From: CBDAQD01 sp965275905
Lineage (GTDB): Bacteria > Pseudomonadota > Alphaproteobacteria > Rhizobiales > JAJFHC01
DNA length: 64,000 nucleotides
NCBI GenBank assembly: GCA_965275905.1
Contig: CBDHYJ010000049.1
Location: 45,965 to 109,964 of the forward strand
Direction of reading: 5' to 3'
A program made the position numbers and the translations under genes. The notes beneath the pieces were generated by a model, which saw only the letters and a list, made by a program, of their open reading frames with translations, did no database searches and had not been told where the DNA came from. Positions 42,789-50,634 of this stretch are shown here, in pieces. Position 1 is the first letter of the stretch, and every line of letters begins with the position of its first letter.

Positions 42789-42905
42789 ATGGTGATCGAG
42801 TATCTGAAGAAGACTGAAAGATCGGCGGCAATCGGCAATGCCGATGTGCGCCTTGCGAAGTCTTTCCCCGCCGCGCAGTTCAGTCCGAAGGCCACAGCTG
42901 AATGA
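42789..42905 (+). CDS. Short 38-codon reading frame before the SDR gene
   Basis: An ATG at 42789 opens a 38-codon frame (MVIEYLKKTERSAAIGN ... FSPKATAE) whose TGA overlaps the SDR start as ATGA, the coupling pattern used by real genes here. GAGG lies upstream at moderate distance. It could be a small protein, a translational leader for the SDR gene or chance. No similarity recognised. Confidence 0.4.
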   Translation: MVIEYLKKTERSAAIGNADVRLAKSFPAAQFSPKATAE

Positions 42906-43663
42906 CCGATCCGTTCAACCTCGCAGGCAGAACAGCCTGCGTAACCGGCGCGAGTTCAGGCATCGGCCGGGCGCTTGCGGAAGCATTGGCCGTGCGCGGT
43001 GCGGCGGTGGTGTGTGTCGCCCGTCGCGCGGAACAGCTTGAAGAGACCGTTGCATCGATCACTGGGGCCGGGGGGTGGGCAGCGGCTGTGCCGGGCGACC
43101 TCGGCGAAATGGAGAATGTGGAAGCGGTGGCGAAAGCCGCGTGCGCGCCGTTTGGCGCTACCGATATTCTGGTTAACGCCGCGGGGATCAACCTGCGGCA
43201 ACATGCGGACGACGTGACGCCGGAAGGCTGGCAACAGACCGTCGATATCAACCTGTCGGCGCCCTTCTTCCTGGCGCAGGCGCTCGTCCCGGCCATGAAG
43301 CAGCAGGGCTGGGGGCGCATCATCAACATCGCTTCGTTGCAGACGGAACGCGCCATGCCGAACGGTATCGCCTATGGGGCCACAAAGGCCGGCATTGCGC
43401 AGGTCACGCGCGCCATGGCGGAAGCCTGGTCGTCGGACGGCATCACGTGCAACGCGATTGCGCCCGGGTTCTTCCCGACCGAACTGACCGCTCCGGTTTT
43501 CGGCAACGAGGATCTTGCGGCACGCAATGCGGCGCAGACCTGCATCGGCCGGAACGGCGTCCTTGAGGACCTGGCCGGTCCGTGCATCTTCTTCGCTTCG
43601 GATGCGGCGGCCTATGTCACCGGACAGGTGCTCTATGTCGACGGCGGGTTCACAGCCAAGTAG
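42902..43663 (+). CDS. SDR oxidoreductase, gluconate 5-dehydrogenase-like
   Basis: A 253-residue classical short-chain dehydrogenase. The cofactor motif is VTGASSGIGRALAEA, NAAGINLR follows, and the catalytic Ser and Tyr-x-x-x-Lys lie in NIASLQTER and YGATKAG. The C-terminus VTGQVLYVDGGFTAK is typical. Similar proteins reduce 5-ketogluconate or related sugar acids. It is followed by a zinc dehydrogenase and controlled by a LacI repressor, as in idonate pathways; the exact sugar is inference. Confidence 0.9.
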   Translation: MTDPFNLAGRTACVTGASSGIGRALAEALAVRGAAVVCVARRAEQLEETVASITGAGGWAAAVPGDLGEMENVEAVAKAACAPFGATDILVNAAGINLRQHADDVTPEGWQQTVDINLSAPFFLAQALVPAMKQQGWGRIINIASLQTERAMPNGIAYGATKAGIAQVTRAMAEAWSSDGITCNAIAPGFFPTELTAPVFGNEDLAARNAAQTCIGRNGVLEDLAGPCIFFASDAAAYVTGQVLYVDGGFTAK

Positions 43664-43672
43664 GACACAGTC

Positions 43673-44668
43673 ATGAAAGCCCTGGTCTATACCGGTCCGC
43701 AAACGCTTGAGTATCGTGACGCTGATGATCCGGTACTGGGAAATGACGAGGTGCTGGTGCGCGTCGACGGCTGCGGCATCTGCGGCTCCGACATGCATGC
43801 CTGGCTGGGTCATGATGACCGTCGCCCTCCGCCGCTCATCCTCGGTCACGAGGCGTCCGGCACGATCAGCGGCGGCGCCAGGGATGGTGAGCGCGTCACC
43901 GTGAACCCTCTCGTGACCTGCGGACACTGTGATGCCTGTCTGGGCGGCCGCGCCAATCTCTGTCCGGACCGTCAGATCATTTCCATGCCGCCGCGCGAGG
44001 GCGCCTTTGCGGATGCGCTCAAGGTGCCGGAGAGCAACATCGTCACGGTGCCGGACGGAATGCCGTTTCACCATGCCGCGCTGACGGAGCCGGTGGCGAC
44101 GTCATGGCACGCGGTCAATCTCGCCGAGCGCGCACTGTTTCGTCCGCTGGCCGAAACCGACGTGGTGGTGATCGGTGGCGGCGCGATCGGCATGGCGGCG
44201 GCGCTCATCCTGCGCGCCAGGGGCGCGCGGGAAATCCAGGTGGCGGAGACCAATGCCCTGCGCCGTCCGGTCATCGAACGTCAGGGCGGTCTCGTTCCGT
44301 GGGATCCGCTCGGGCAGGCCGGCCCCGGCGACGGCAATACCGGCCTCGTCATCGATGCGGTCGGTTCTCCCGCGACGCGCGCGCTCTCCACGCGACTTGC
44401 CGCACCGGGCGGGGTCATCATGCACATCGGTCTGCAGGAGGGCGGGGCCGGTCTCGACACCAGGCGCATGACGCTTCAGGAGATCACCTTCATCGGCACC
44501 TACACCTACACGATGGTCGACTTCCGGCGCACGCTCGAGGCGCTGGGCCCCGGTGCGCTGGGCGATCTCGACTGGATCGAACGGCGGCCTCTCTCCGAGG
44601 GTGCTGCCGCCTTCGAAGACCTGCACGCGGGGCGGACGGCGGCGGCCAAGATCATCCTTCATCCCTGA
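43673..44668 (+). CDS. Zinc-dependent dehydrogenase, L-idonate/sorbitol type
   Basis: A 331-residue medium-chain dehydrogenase. The catalytic zinc region is CGICGSDMHAW with GHEASG, the structural zinc site is CGHCDACLGGRANLC, and the cofactor fold has VVIGGGAIGMAAAL. It oxidises a polyol or sugar acid. It starts 9 bases after the SDR gene. Together they could convert an aldonate through a keto intermediate as IdnD and IdnO do. Confidence 0.9.
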   Translation: MKALVYTGPQTLEYRDADDPVLGNDEVLVRVDGCGICGSDMHAWLGHDDRRPPPLILGHEASGTISGGARDGERVTVNPLVTCGHCDACLGGRANLCPDRQIISMPPREGAFADALKVPESNIVTVPDGMPFHHAALTEPVATSWHAVNLAERALFRPLAETDVVVIGGGAIGMAAALILRARGAREIQVAETNALRRPVIERQGGLVPWDPLGQAGPGDGNTGLVIDAVGSPATRALSTRLAAPGGVIMHIGLQEGGAGLDTRRMTLQEITFIGTYTYTMVDFRRTLEALGPGALGDLDWIERRPLSEGAAAFEDLHAGRTAAAKIILHP

Positions 44669-44756
44669 AACCATCACGTCGTCCGAACCGCGTTTGACGG
44701 CCGTTCTTGAATCGATTTCTCAAGCAGCCGTGCGCTGCTTTAGACGTGATCGCTCG

Positions 44757-44825
44757 CCGGATTTTTCAGAATCCGGATCAGAGCAATTCCCGTTAACGCA
44801 TTGATAACCATTAATCTTTTATTAA
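44757..44825. other. Hairpin and TTAA-rich motifs in the convergent interval
   Basis: The interval 44669-44869 contains CCGGATT-N6-AATCCGG (44757-44776), a likely terminator-type hairpin for the zinc dehydrogenase gene. Two CtrA-like motifs follow: TTAA-N7-ATAAC at 44793 (one mismatch) and TTAA-N7-TTAA at 44811-44825. Both flanking genes end here, so the motifs do not obviously serve a promoter. Confidence 0.45.
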
Positions 44826-44869
44826 AGTTGATTAACAACTTCAAGTCGGCTCGATCGCGGATACGCAAC

Positions 44870-44893
44870 AAAAAAGCGGGCCGTCCGGCCCGC
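44870..44893 (-). terminator. Rho-independent terminator of the OmpA-like gene
   Basis: Read on the minus strand, a GCGGGCC/GGCCCGC stem (7 bases, 4-base loop) is followed by six T. It lies 30 bases after the stop of the OmpA-like lipoprotein gene and is a standard intrinsic terminator. Confidence 0.85.
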
Positions 44894-44922
44894 CTTCATG
44901 TGTTCTGTTAACTTCCGCTGGT

Positions 44923-45576
44923 TCAGGCGGTGTTCGGTACGATGCGCACCTCGACACGGCGGTTCCGGGCCTTGCCGGCGCGCGTGCGGTTTGTTGCTAT
45001 CGGCCGGCTCTCGCCGAAGCCGCGCACACCCAGTCGGCGCGGGTCGACGCGCTGGCTTGACAGGTAGGAGGCGACCGCATCGGCGCGGCGGTTCGAAAGA
45101 TCGCGGTTGTACTGGGCGGAGCCGTCGCTGTCCGTGTGGCCTTCCACATTCACCAGCGTGCGGTCGAATTCGTTGAGCACGATCGCCACCGAATTCAGCA
45201 CCTCGTAGAACTCCGGCGTGATGTTGTCATCGTCGGTGCGGAACGTCACGTTGCTCGGCATGTTGAGAACGATGTCGTCGCCGACGCGCGTAACGGACAC
45301 GCCGCTGTTCGCCAGCCGTTCGCGGAGTTGGGCTTCCTGACGGTCCATGTATACCCCGATGCCACCGCCGACGAGGGCGCCGACGCCGGCGCCGATCAGG
45401 GCACCCTTGCCGCGGTTCTTGGAAACAAGAGCGCCTGTGAGGCCACCCAGAACAGCACCGATGCCGGCACCGCCTGCGGTATTGCTCACCTTCTCTTCCC
45501 CGGTGAACGGATCGGTCGAACAGGCCGACACCAGAAACGCTGTGCCTGCGACCAGCACGACGGGCAGCTTCTTCAT
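44923..45576 (-). CDS. OmpA-family lipoprotein (YiaD-like)
   Basis: A 217-residue outer-membrane lipoprotein. The signal peptide MKKLPVVLVAGTAFLVSAC ends in a lipobox with the lipidated cysteine. A glycine-rich segment (GAGIGAVLGGLTGALV, then GALIGAGVGALVGGGIG) follows, and the C-terminal ~115 residues are an OmpA peptidoglycan-binding domain with VEGHTDSDGSAQYNRDLS and NRRVEVRIVP. GGAGA before ATG 45576 fixes the start. It likely anchors the outer membrane to the cell wall. A CtrA-like site lies ~105 bases upstream. Confidence 0.92.
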   Translation of the reverse strand: MKKLPVVLVAGTAFLVSACSTDPFTGEEKVSNTAGGAGIGAVLGGLTGALVSKNRGKGALIGAGVGALVGGGIGVYMDRQEAQLRERLANSGVSVTRVGDDIVLNMPSNVTFRTDDDNITPEFYEVLNSVAIVLNEFDRTLVNVEGHTDSDGSAQYNRDLSNRRADAVASYLSSQRVDPRRLGVRGFGESRPIATNRTRAGKARNRRVEVRIVPNTA

Positions 45577-45679
45577 CACGGTCTCCATCGAAAGCGCCGG
45601 CCTCATTCCCTGTCCGGCTCTTCAACCCGCTTGCCCGTGAATTCCGGGCATGTTCCGGGTTCAAATTGCGCGTCTATGG

Positions 45680-45694
45680 TTAGCCAATCGTTAA
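45680..45694. promoter_or_regulatory. CtrA-like site upstream of the OmpA-like gene
   Basis: On the minus strand the site reads TTAA-N7-CTAAC, one mismatch from the CtrA consensus, about 105 bases before the OmpA-like start. CtrA often controls envelope genes, which makes the site plausible but unproven. Confidence 0.4.
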
Positions 45695-45828
45695 AATCGA
45701 AAGAGGCATACCAAACCGTATTCCGCCACGCACGAGGCGCAGCCGGAACGGCGACCCCGTCTTATATAGCGGATTTGGGTCAAAATGTGACCACCTCTAC
45801 GTGAACCGTTCGTGAACGGCGGATCCGT

Positions 45829-46581
45829 TCACTGCGTGGCCCGAATGGACGAGGCGGCATGCGATGAGGTGGGAGCCGTCGGTTCGCCCCCGATCTTGAC
45901 CTCGATCTCGCGCAGCAGCTTGCGCTTTATCGCCGCCGCGAAGTCCTCGAAATTCTCGGCCTCCATCACGAAGCTGCCCGGACCAGCGATGACGTTGTTC
46001 CTGTACCAGTCGTCAAGATCCGGCACGTCTTCCAGGATGGCGAGACCGTTCACGGTGACGCCGCGCGCCCGGGCCATGAGTCTGGCCTGCGGCAGCAGAA
46101 TCGCGGTGACCTCCCGGGCTGGCGTTTCCTTGCCGTCGCCGGAGACATCGACGACGCTTCTCAGCGCCTCGATCTTGTTGCCCGACATCATCTGCATGGC
46201 GTAGGCGACGCCGTCGCCGATCCCCGTGCCGCCACCGACGCGCCGCGGGTGATGCTCCACCATGTCGGCGAAGGCCAGCGCGCTCGGCACGGAGCCGATG
46301 ATGCGCCAGGGGGTCTTGTCTTTCGGCAGAGTGCCGTCCGCCCACACCATCACCGAGACGGCGATCTTCTGGTATGGCCCTGAGGCGATGGCGTCGTGGA
46401 TCTCGCTGTCCCGGAAGGCGGTTGCGATGCCGCTCATCTGCAACTGGAACTCGCGCATGTCGACACTGCCGGATGCGTCGACAGCCAGCACGATCTCGAG
46501 ATCCACGGTCTCGGCCCTGGCTTCCGCGCCGGCGGGAACACACAGGACGAAGGCGGCCAGCAGCAGGACGGCGAGTTTCAT
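45829..46581 (-). CDS. Secreted DUF1194 von Willebrand factor A protein
   Basis: A 250-residue protein with a signal peptide (MKLAVLLLAAFVLCVPAG, cleavage near ARA-ET) and a vWA domain typical of DUF1194. The metal-ion-dependent adhesion site is D35-x-S37-x-S39 in AVDASGSVD, with a threonine in GGGTGIGDG and Asp in VVDVSGDGKE. It should bind a protein partner in the periplasm through a divalent metal. Function unknown; common in Alphaproteobacteria. Confidence 0.87.
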   Translation of the reverse strand: MKLAVLLLAAFVLCVPAGAEARAETVDLEIVLAVDASGSVDMREFQLQMSGIATAFRDSEIHDAIASGPYQKIAVSVMVWADGTLPKDKTPWRIIGSVPSALAFADMVEHHPRRVGGGTGIGDGVAYAMQMMSGNKIEALRSVVDVSGDGKETPAREVTAILLPQARLMARARGVTVNGLAILEDVPDLDDWYRNNVIAGPGSFVMEAENFEDFAAAIKRKLLREIEVKIGGEPTAPTSSHAASSIRATQ

Positions 46582-46705
46582 GTACCAGGAGACTCCGCAT
46601 GAGCGTTTGGATCGGGCATCGGGTGTGTGGGAAGACTATAGCCAAGCCGGCTGTCACACTCCACGGCTGACTTCGACGCTGCTGCGCCCGGCATTACCAA
46701 CGTAT

Positions 46706-46726
46706 TGTCACCCTCGGGTCAAGCCC
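46706..46726. repeat. Left half of an IS-interrupted REP/BIME element
   Basis: TGTCACCCTCGGG matches the left end of the intact element at 17589. The next eight bases, TCAAGCCC, complete an inverted copy of the loop and abut the IS end at 46727. Confidence 0.6.
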
Positions 46727-47981
46727 ACTGTTGTCCGGTTTAGCATTGGAGTTGAAGTTTATACTGCCCGGGGGAGTGCGCTTGTGTTTGGTGTTTTGGC
46801 GGTCTGAACAGATCTTCGAGCGGCTTTCTCATCATGAGCATCTTGTTTGCGAGCCGTGCCAGGGTTTGCAGGCTGGGTGATGATGACCGGTGTCTTTGAG
46901 CCAGACGCAGCAGCAGATAGGCGATCAGTGCGGTAAGGATCTGGATGCGTATGGCATTAGGGCTGGTGCCCATGAAGTGTTTGATTTTAAGGTTCTGCTT
47001 GATCCACTTGAAGAACAGTTCGACCTGCCAGCGGGCTTTGTAGAGGGCTGCGATGTGCTCGGCCGGAGAGCTGAGATCATTGGTCACGAGCCTGAGGATT
47101 TTGCCTGTATCGATACCAACCTCGACGACACGCACCGGCTTGGCATAGGGGTTTTGCCTGCTGCCGGACAGCCGCTTTGACAGCCGCGCGATGACGTCCG
47201 AGACGATGGCCGTGTCGGGACCGACGTCCAGGCGTTTTATGATGTGGACCGGCGAATTGCTCTTCAGCCGTGTCACGAAGCGGCAGTCATGGGCATCGAG
47301 ATCGGCCCAGAAAGCGAAGTCATAGTAAGCTTTATCAAACACATAGGTCGCCCCCGGCTCGATCGCGAAGGCCTTGGCGGGCGTGATGTCGTTGACCCTG
47401 TCGGTGGTGACCGCATAGCAGGTCGGCCGGTCGTTGCCGGGATCATAGACCACATGCAGCTTGACGGCTCCGCTGGGTGACCAGCTTTCGATCCGCCTGC
47501 CGGCCAGAATGCGCGTGGCATCGATCAGACGCAGCATCTCGCGAGGGCCCTTGCCCGGATCAAGCTGAGCGATCAGCATACCCAGCAATTGCTCGAACAG
47601 GGCAACCGGACGGCCGGCATTGGCATCGGCAAGGGTCGAGCGGCGCACCTTGGCCAGACCCAGATGGCTGTGCGTGCCCGGCACGGCATCAAGCGCGGCG
47701 GTTACGTCGCGCAGAGAACGAGCGCCCGACAACTGCGCAAACAGCATGGCCACCAAATGGCTCCAGGGATCAAGCCGGCGCACCCGGTGGCCGGCTTTGG
47801 TCTGTTCCACAAGATGTTTGAACCGGTGGCGGGGAATAAACTTCAAAAGCGCGCCAAAAATCGTATCCTGATACGGCATGGTCTGGGCTCCCAATTCGAG
47901 CTTCAACTCCGGTGTTTGTTGCAAAACCCAGTTGAATCCAGACCATGCGCCTTGTCCACAAAATCTAAACCGGACAACAGT
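46727..47981 (-). mobile_element. IS4-type insertion sequence
   Basis: A 1,255-base element bounded by perfect 17-base inverted ends, ACTGTTGTCCGGTTTAG at the left and its complement at 47965-47981. It encodes one DDE transposase. The inverted identity extends a further 16 bases outward on each side through CCCTCGGGTCAAGCCC, sequence that is also part of a REP palindrome. No ordinary direct target duplication is visible. The transposase frame is intact, so the copy may be active. Confidence 0.85.
46740..47879 (-). CDS. IS4-family transposase
   Basis: A 379-residue DDE transposase. An N-terminal DUF4372-like region (FKHLVEQTKAGHRVRRLDPW) precedes the RNase H-like core. The first Asp lies in RLIDATRI, the second in TYVFDKAYYDF, and the YREK-like Glu motif in YKARWQVELFFKWIKQNL. 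Only the ATG at 47879 lies inside the element; the frame runs further upstream into flanking DNA. It moves the element by cut and paste. Confidence 0.9.
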   Translation of the reverse strand: MPYQDTIFGALLKFIPRHRFKHLVEQTKAGHRVRRLDPWSHLVAMLFAQLSGARSLRDVTAALDAVPGTHSHLGLAKVRRSTLADANAGRPVALFEQLLGMLIAQLDPGKGPREMLRLIDATRILAGRRIESWSPSGAVKLHVVYDPGNDRPTCYAVTTDRVNDITPAKAFAIEPGATYVFDKAYYDFAFWADLDAHDCRFVTRLKSNSPVHIIKRLDVGPDTAIVSDVIARLSKRLSGSRQNPYAKPVRVVEVGIDTGKILRLVTNDLSSPAEHIAALYKARWQVELFFKWIKQNLKIKHFMGTSPNAIRIQILTALIAYLLLRLAQRHRSSSPSLQTLARLANKMLMMRKPLEDLFRPPKHQTQAHSPGQYKLQLQC

Positions 47982-48042
47982 GGGCTTGACCCGAGGGTCT
48001 CGTGTCCGGGCCAAGATGCTCGTGTCGAGAACGAGCATGACA
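47982..48042. repeat. Right half of the interrupted REP/BIME element
   Basis: GGGCTTGACCCGAGGGTCT is followed by the hairpin ATGCTCGT-N7-ACGAGCAT and TGACA, matching the right part of the element at 17589. With 46706-46726 it forms a copy split by the IS. The interval 47982-48364 has no gene; it holds this repeat and the mosaic repeat that follows. Confidence 0.65.
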
Positions 48043-48091
48043 TTGGGACGTGTTTCCCCGACGCGATGCAGCGCGCAGCGGTGCTTCGCAG

Positions 48092-48220
48092 ATCCGGGAC
48101 CGTTCCAAACGCAGGCTTCTGTCCTTTGCGGCCCCGGGGCTCGCCGGCACTCGCCCGGGTAACGGAACAAGGACAGATTAGCCAGATCGTTTCCCGGACG
48201 CTCGCCAGGGCTGTCCGGAT
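48092..48220. repeat. Mosaic REP-like repeat, copy B
   Basis: First comes a block like the second half of copy A (ATCCGGGACCGTTCCA through GGCCCCGG and GTAACGGA, 48092-48167). Then comes a block like its first half (GTTTCCCGGACGCTCGCC and AGGGCTGTCCGG, to ~48220). The block order is the reverse of copy A at 38755, as expected if both derive from a tandem array. Confidence 0.6.
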
Positions 48221-48364
48221 TCTTGCCGAAACGGTTTTGAGAATCGACTGGAATTCATTTCCCGAAACGGCTCATTTGAGATTTTTTTGGTTGCCTAAGC
48301 TGTCGATTACCGCGAATTATTCGCGGTCTCGAATGATTGACATTTCAGAGAACGCCGGTGCTGC

Positions 48365-48898
48365 ATGGGTATTATTCGGATTATTATTTATTTCGTGGTG
48401 TTTCTCGCGGTGCCATTTGGCACATTTTATGGATATTCCTCCTTCGTACAGGCGCGAACCTGGTGTCACGTGCCCAACTACGACTCATTTTATTACGGTA
48501 TTTTTGAATTTTCTCCGTACGTAGTCGCGGCTTTGGCGATTTGTCTTTTGTATTGGGCGTCGTACAAAAGCCTGAAATACAATAGAAATGCGATAATTAC
48601 ATCAATTACACTTCTCATATGCTATTTTTCAAGCATATCTATTTTTGCAATGATATATTATAGTTATGGAATATACCGCCCGCCGGCAAGCGGTGATGAC
48701 ATACAGATCGCGAGAAGCTGGTTCGACTACATGTCGTTCTCGTTTGATAAGGCGTTGCCTTTCATGGAGCCGTCGGGGCTGAAGGCCTGTGACAACGCGC
48801 TGAACGCAATCAGGATGCAGACGGCATTCGCTTACGTGTTCGGCATCACCATTGTGGGGCTCATGGCCGAAAGCGTTGTGGCAAGGATTAGAACTTGA
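48365..48898 (+). CDS. Low-GC membrane protein, unknown
   Basis: I do not recognise this 177-residue protein. It has four likely membrane helices (residues ~5-25, ~50-68, ~78-98 and ~148-168) and a short soluble loop with SGDDIQIARSWFDYMSF between the last two. Its codons are much richer in A/T than the window, and it follows the IS and repeats, so it is probably foreign. The ATG at 48365 lacks a clear ribosome site. Confidence 0.6.
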   Translation: MGIIRIIIYFVVFLAVPFGTFYGYSSFVQARTWCHVPNYDSFYYGIFEFSPYVVAALAICLLYWASYKSLKYNRNAIITSITLLICYFSSISIFAMIYYSYGIYRPPASGDDIQIARSWFDYMSFSFDKALPFMEPSGLKACDNALNAIRMQTAFAYVFGITIVGLMAESVVARIRT

Positions 48899-48920
48899 CC
48901 CGAGCCGACGGTGTCCGGGA

Positions 48921-49643
48921 TTACGATCGGGCGAAAAAGGAAAGAAAGCTGCCTATATTTCGATCGATCCTGGGTATTTGTCTTTTGTCCATGAACCAGA
49001 CGTCCTCCAGATAGACGGGTTCGCCACTCTGCAAAAATGCATCGCCGATCATCAACGGCGTGCCGTAGGCCCGTTTTTGCTCCGAGAATGACGTCGAGAT
49101 TTCGCGGATCCCTTTGGAGGCGAGCGTGACCAGTTCGTCCGTGTCGAACTTCGCGTCCCCGTCATCGACCCAGAGCGCGATCTTGTCGAGTTCCTTGCCC
49201 GAAACGACACCGTCACTGTTCAGGTCGAACTTTGCCAGCTTCTCGAATCCATTTGCGTAATTTCCGTCAACTGTATTCGCAAACAGCCAGGACCCGTCGA
49301 TCCGCGTACTCGGCATACCTTTTGTCAGATCGAGCAACAGACCGTCTTCTCCGGCTTTCATCCAATCGATCTCTTCCATCTCGCCGTCGGCGTCGAGGTC
49401 GAAGGTCACGAATCTGCCTAACGAAAACAGCGTGTAGACCTTCTGTCTGGATGACGTGTGGCCCGTAATATCGATCCGACCGTTTCCGTTGAGGTCAAGA
49501 GCAAGCGGAGTACCGTCGGCGACCACCTGCTTGATAGTCGTGAGATACATCAGGAATGCCAGCATCGGCACGGCAACGGTGACAATCGCGACCAGCCTGT
49601 CGATCGTCCTAAGGGACAATGAGTCTGCGGTACTATTCTTCAT
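48921..49643 (-). CDS. Membrane-anchored EF-hand/RTX-associated module, paralogue 1
   Basis: A 240-residue protein with one N-terminal membrane helix (~15-35) and a calcium-binding outer part. Calcium-loop-like motifs are DLNGNGRIDI, DLDADGEMEEID, the canonical EF-hand loop DLNSDGVVSGKE and DDGDAKFDTDEL. Order and spacing match a module usually found at the end of very large RTX-type adhesins (DLNGDG...LDxNxDG...WxDxNxDG), here as a free-standing anchored protein. It is a tandem duplicate of the gene at 49757. Function unknown. Confidence 0.72.
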   Translation of the reverse strand: MKNSTADSLSLRTIDRLVAIVTVAVPMLAFLMYLTTIKQVVADGTPLALDLNGNGRIDITGHTSSRQKVYTLFSLGRFVTFDLDADGEMEEIDWMKAGEDGLLLDLTKGMPSTRIDGSWLFANTVDGNYANGFEKLAKFDLNSDGVVSGKELDKIALWVDDGDAKFDTDELVTLASKGIREISTSFSEQKRAYGTPLMIGDAFLQSGEPVYLEDVWFMDKRQIPRIDRNIGSFLSFFARS

Positions 49644-49756
49644 TGAGATCGCATTTTAAGGCATGTTTCGGAGGTGGAGCGATGCAGTGTCAGCGCAAAT
49701 CTCAAAAGGCATTCGTCAAATACAGGCTCCATGGGCCAACGGACGCAGCTTCGATT

Positions 49757-50479
49757 CTATGATGGCGTGAATATGGACAGGAACTTGCCGATGCTGCGAT
49801 CGGTATCCGGAATGTCCCGTTCATCCATGAACCAGATGTCCTCCAGATGCATGGAGTCGCCATTTGTCGTGAACGCATTGCCGATCATCAGCGCTGTTCC
49901 GTAGGCCCGTTTCTGTTCCGAGAACGAGACCGAGATCTCGCTGATGCCGTGCGAGGCGAGTGTAACGAGTTCATCCTTGTCGAATTTTGCGTCTCCATCA
50001 TCGACCCAGAGCGCAATCTTGTCGAGTTCCTTGCCCGAAACGACACCGTCACCGTTCTTGTCGAATTTGGCCAGCTTCTGGAATCCGTTTTCGTAGTCTC
50101 CGTCAATCGAATTTGCGAACAGCCAGGATCCGTTGATCTTGGGACCAGGGATGCCCTTGGTCAGATCGAGCAGGAGCGCGTCCGTATTCGCCTTCATCCA
50201 GTCGATCTTTTCGGTCTCGCCGTCCGCGTCGATATCGAATTCCACGAACCTTCCGACAGAGAAAAGCGTATACACTTTTTGTCGGGATGTCGTATGACCT
50301 GAGATGTCGATCTGGCCATTGCCGTTCAGGTCGAGCGCCAGCGGGCAGCCGTCAGCAACCACCTGTTTCACGGTCGTGAGATACATCAACACCGCCAGCA
50401 GAGGGACAGCAAACGTCACTGTCGCGACGAGACGGTCAATCGCCCTTAAAGAGGATCTTTCATCATTGTCGGTTGGCAT
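49757..50479 (-). CDS. Membrane-anchored EF-hand/RTX-associated module, paralogue 2
   Basis: The same length (240 residues) and layout as the neighbouring paralogue, with most residues identical: DLNGNGQIDI, DIDADGETEKID, DKNGDGVVSGKE and DDGDAKFDKDEL. One membrane helix lies at ~12-35 and the rest is probably periplasmic. The 113 bases between the two genes contain no other gene. Recent tandem duplication is the simplest explanation; a role in calcium-dependent surface structure is inference. Confidence 0.72.
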   Translation of the reverse strand: MPTDNDERSSLRAIDRLVATVTFAVPLLAVLMYLTTVKQVVADGCPLALDLNGNGQIDISGHTTSRQKVYTLFSVGRFVEFDIDADGETEKIDWMKANTDALLLDLTKGIPGPKINGSWLFANSIDGDYENGFQKLAKFDKNGDGVVSGKELDKIALWVDDGDAKFDKDELVTLASHGISEISVSFSEQKRAYGTALMIGNAFTTNGDSMHLEDIWFMDERDIPDTDRSIGKFLSIFTPS

Positions 50480-50634
50480 GATTCTACCAATTTAACATAG
50501 GCGCACGGTCATACAAACGGCACCGGTGCGTGAATGCTTCGGCCGCGGCAGTTTTCCGGGCCAAGGCGAGGTTGAAAGAATCGTGATCGAAGAGTCGCCT
50601 AAGTAACCCGTCCAAGGAATTGAGAGTGAGTCCG

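Noticed and set aside
46727..47981. Composite transposon or genomic island bounded by the IS
   Set aside because: Only one IS copy is in the window and neighbouring genes on its left are typical chromosomal envelope genes.
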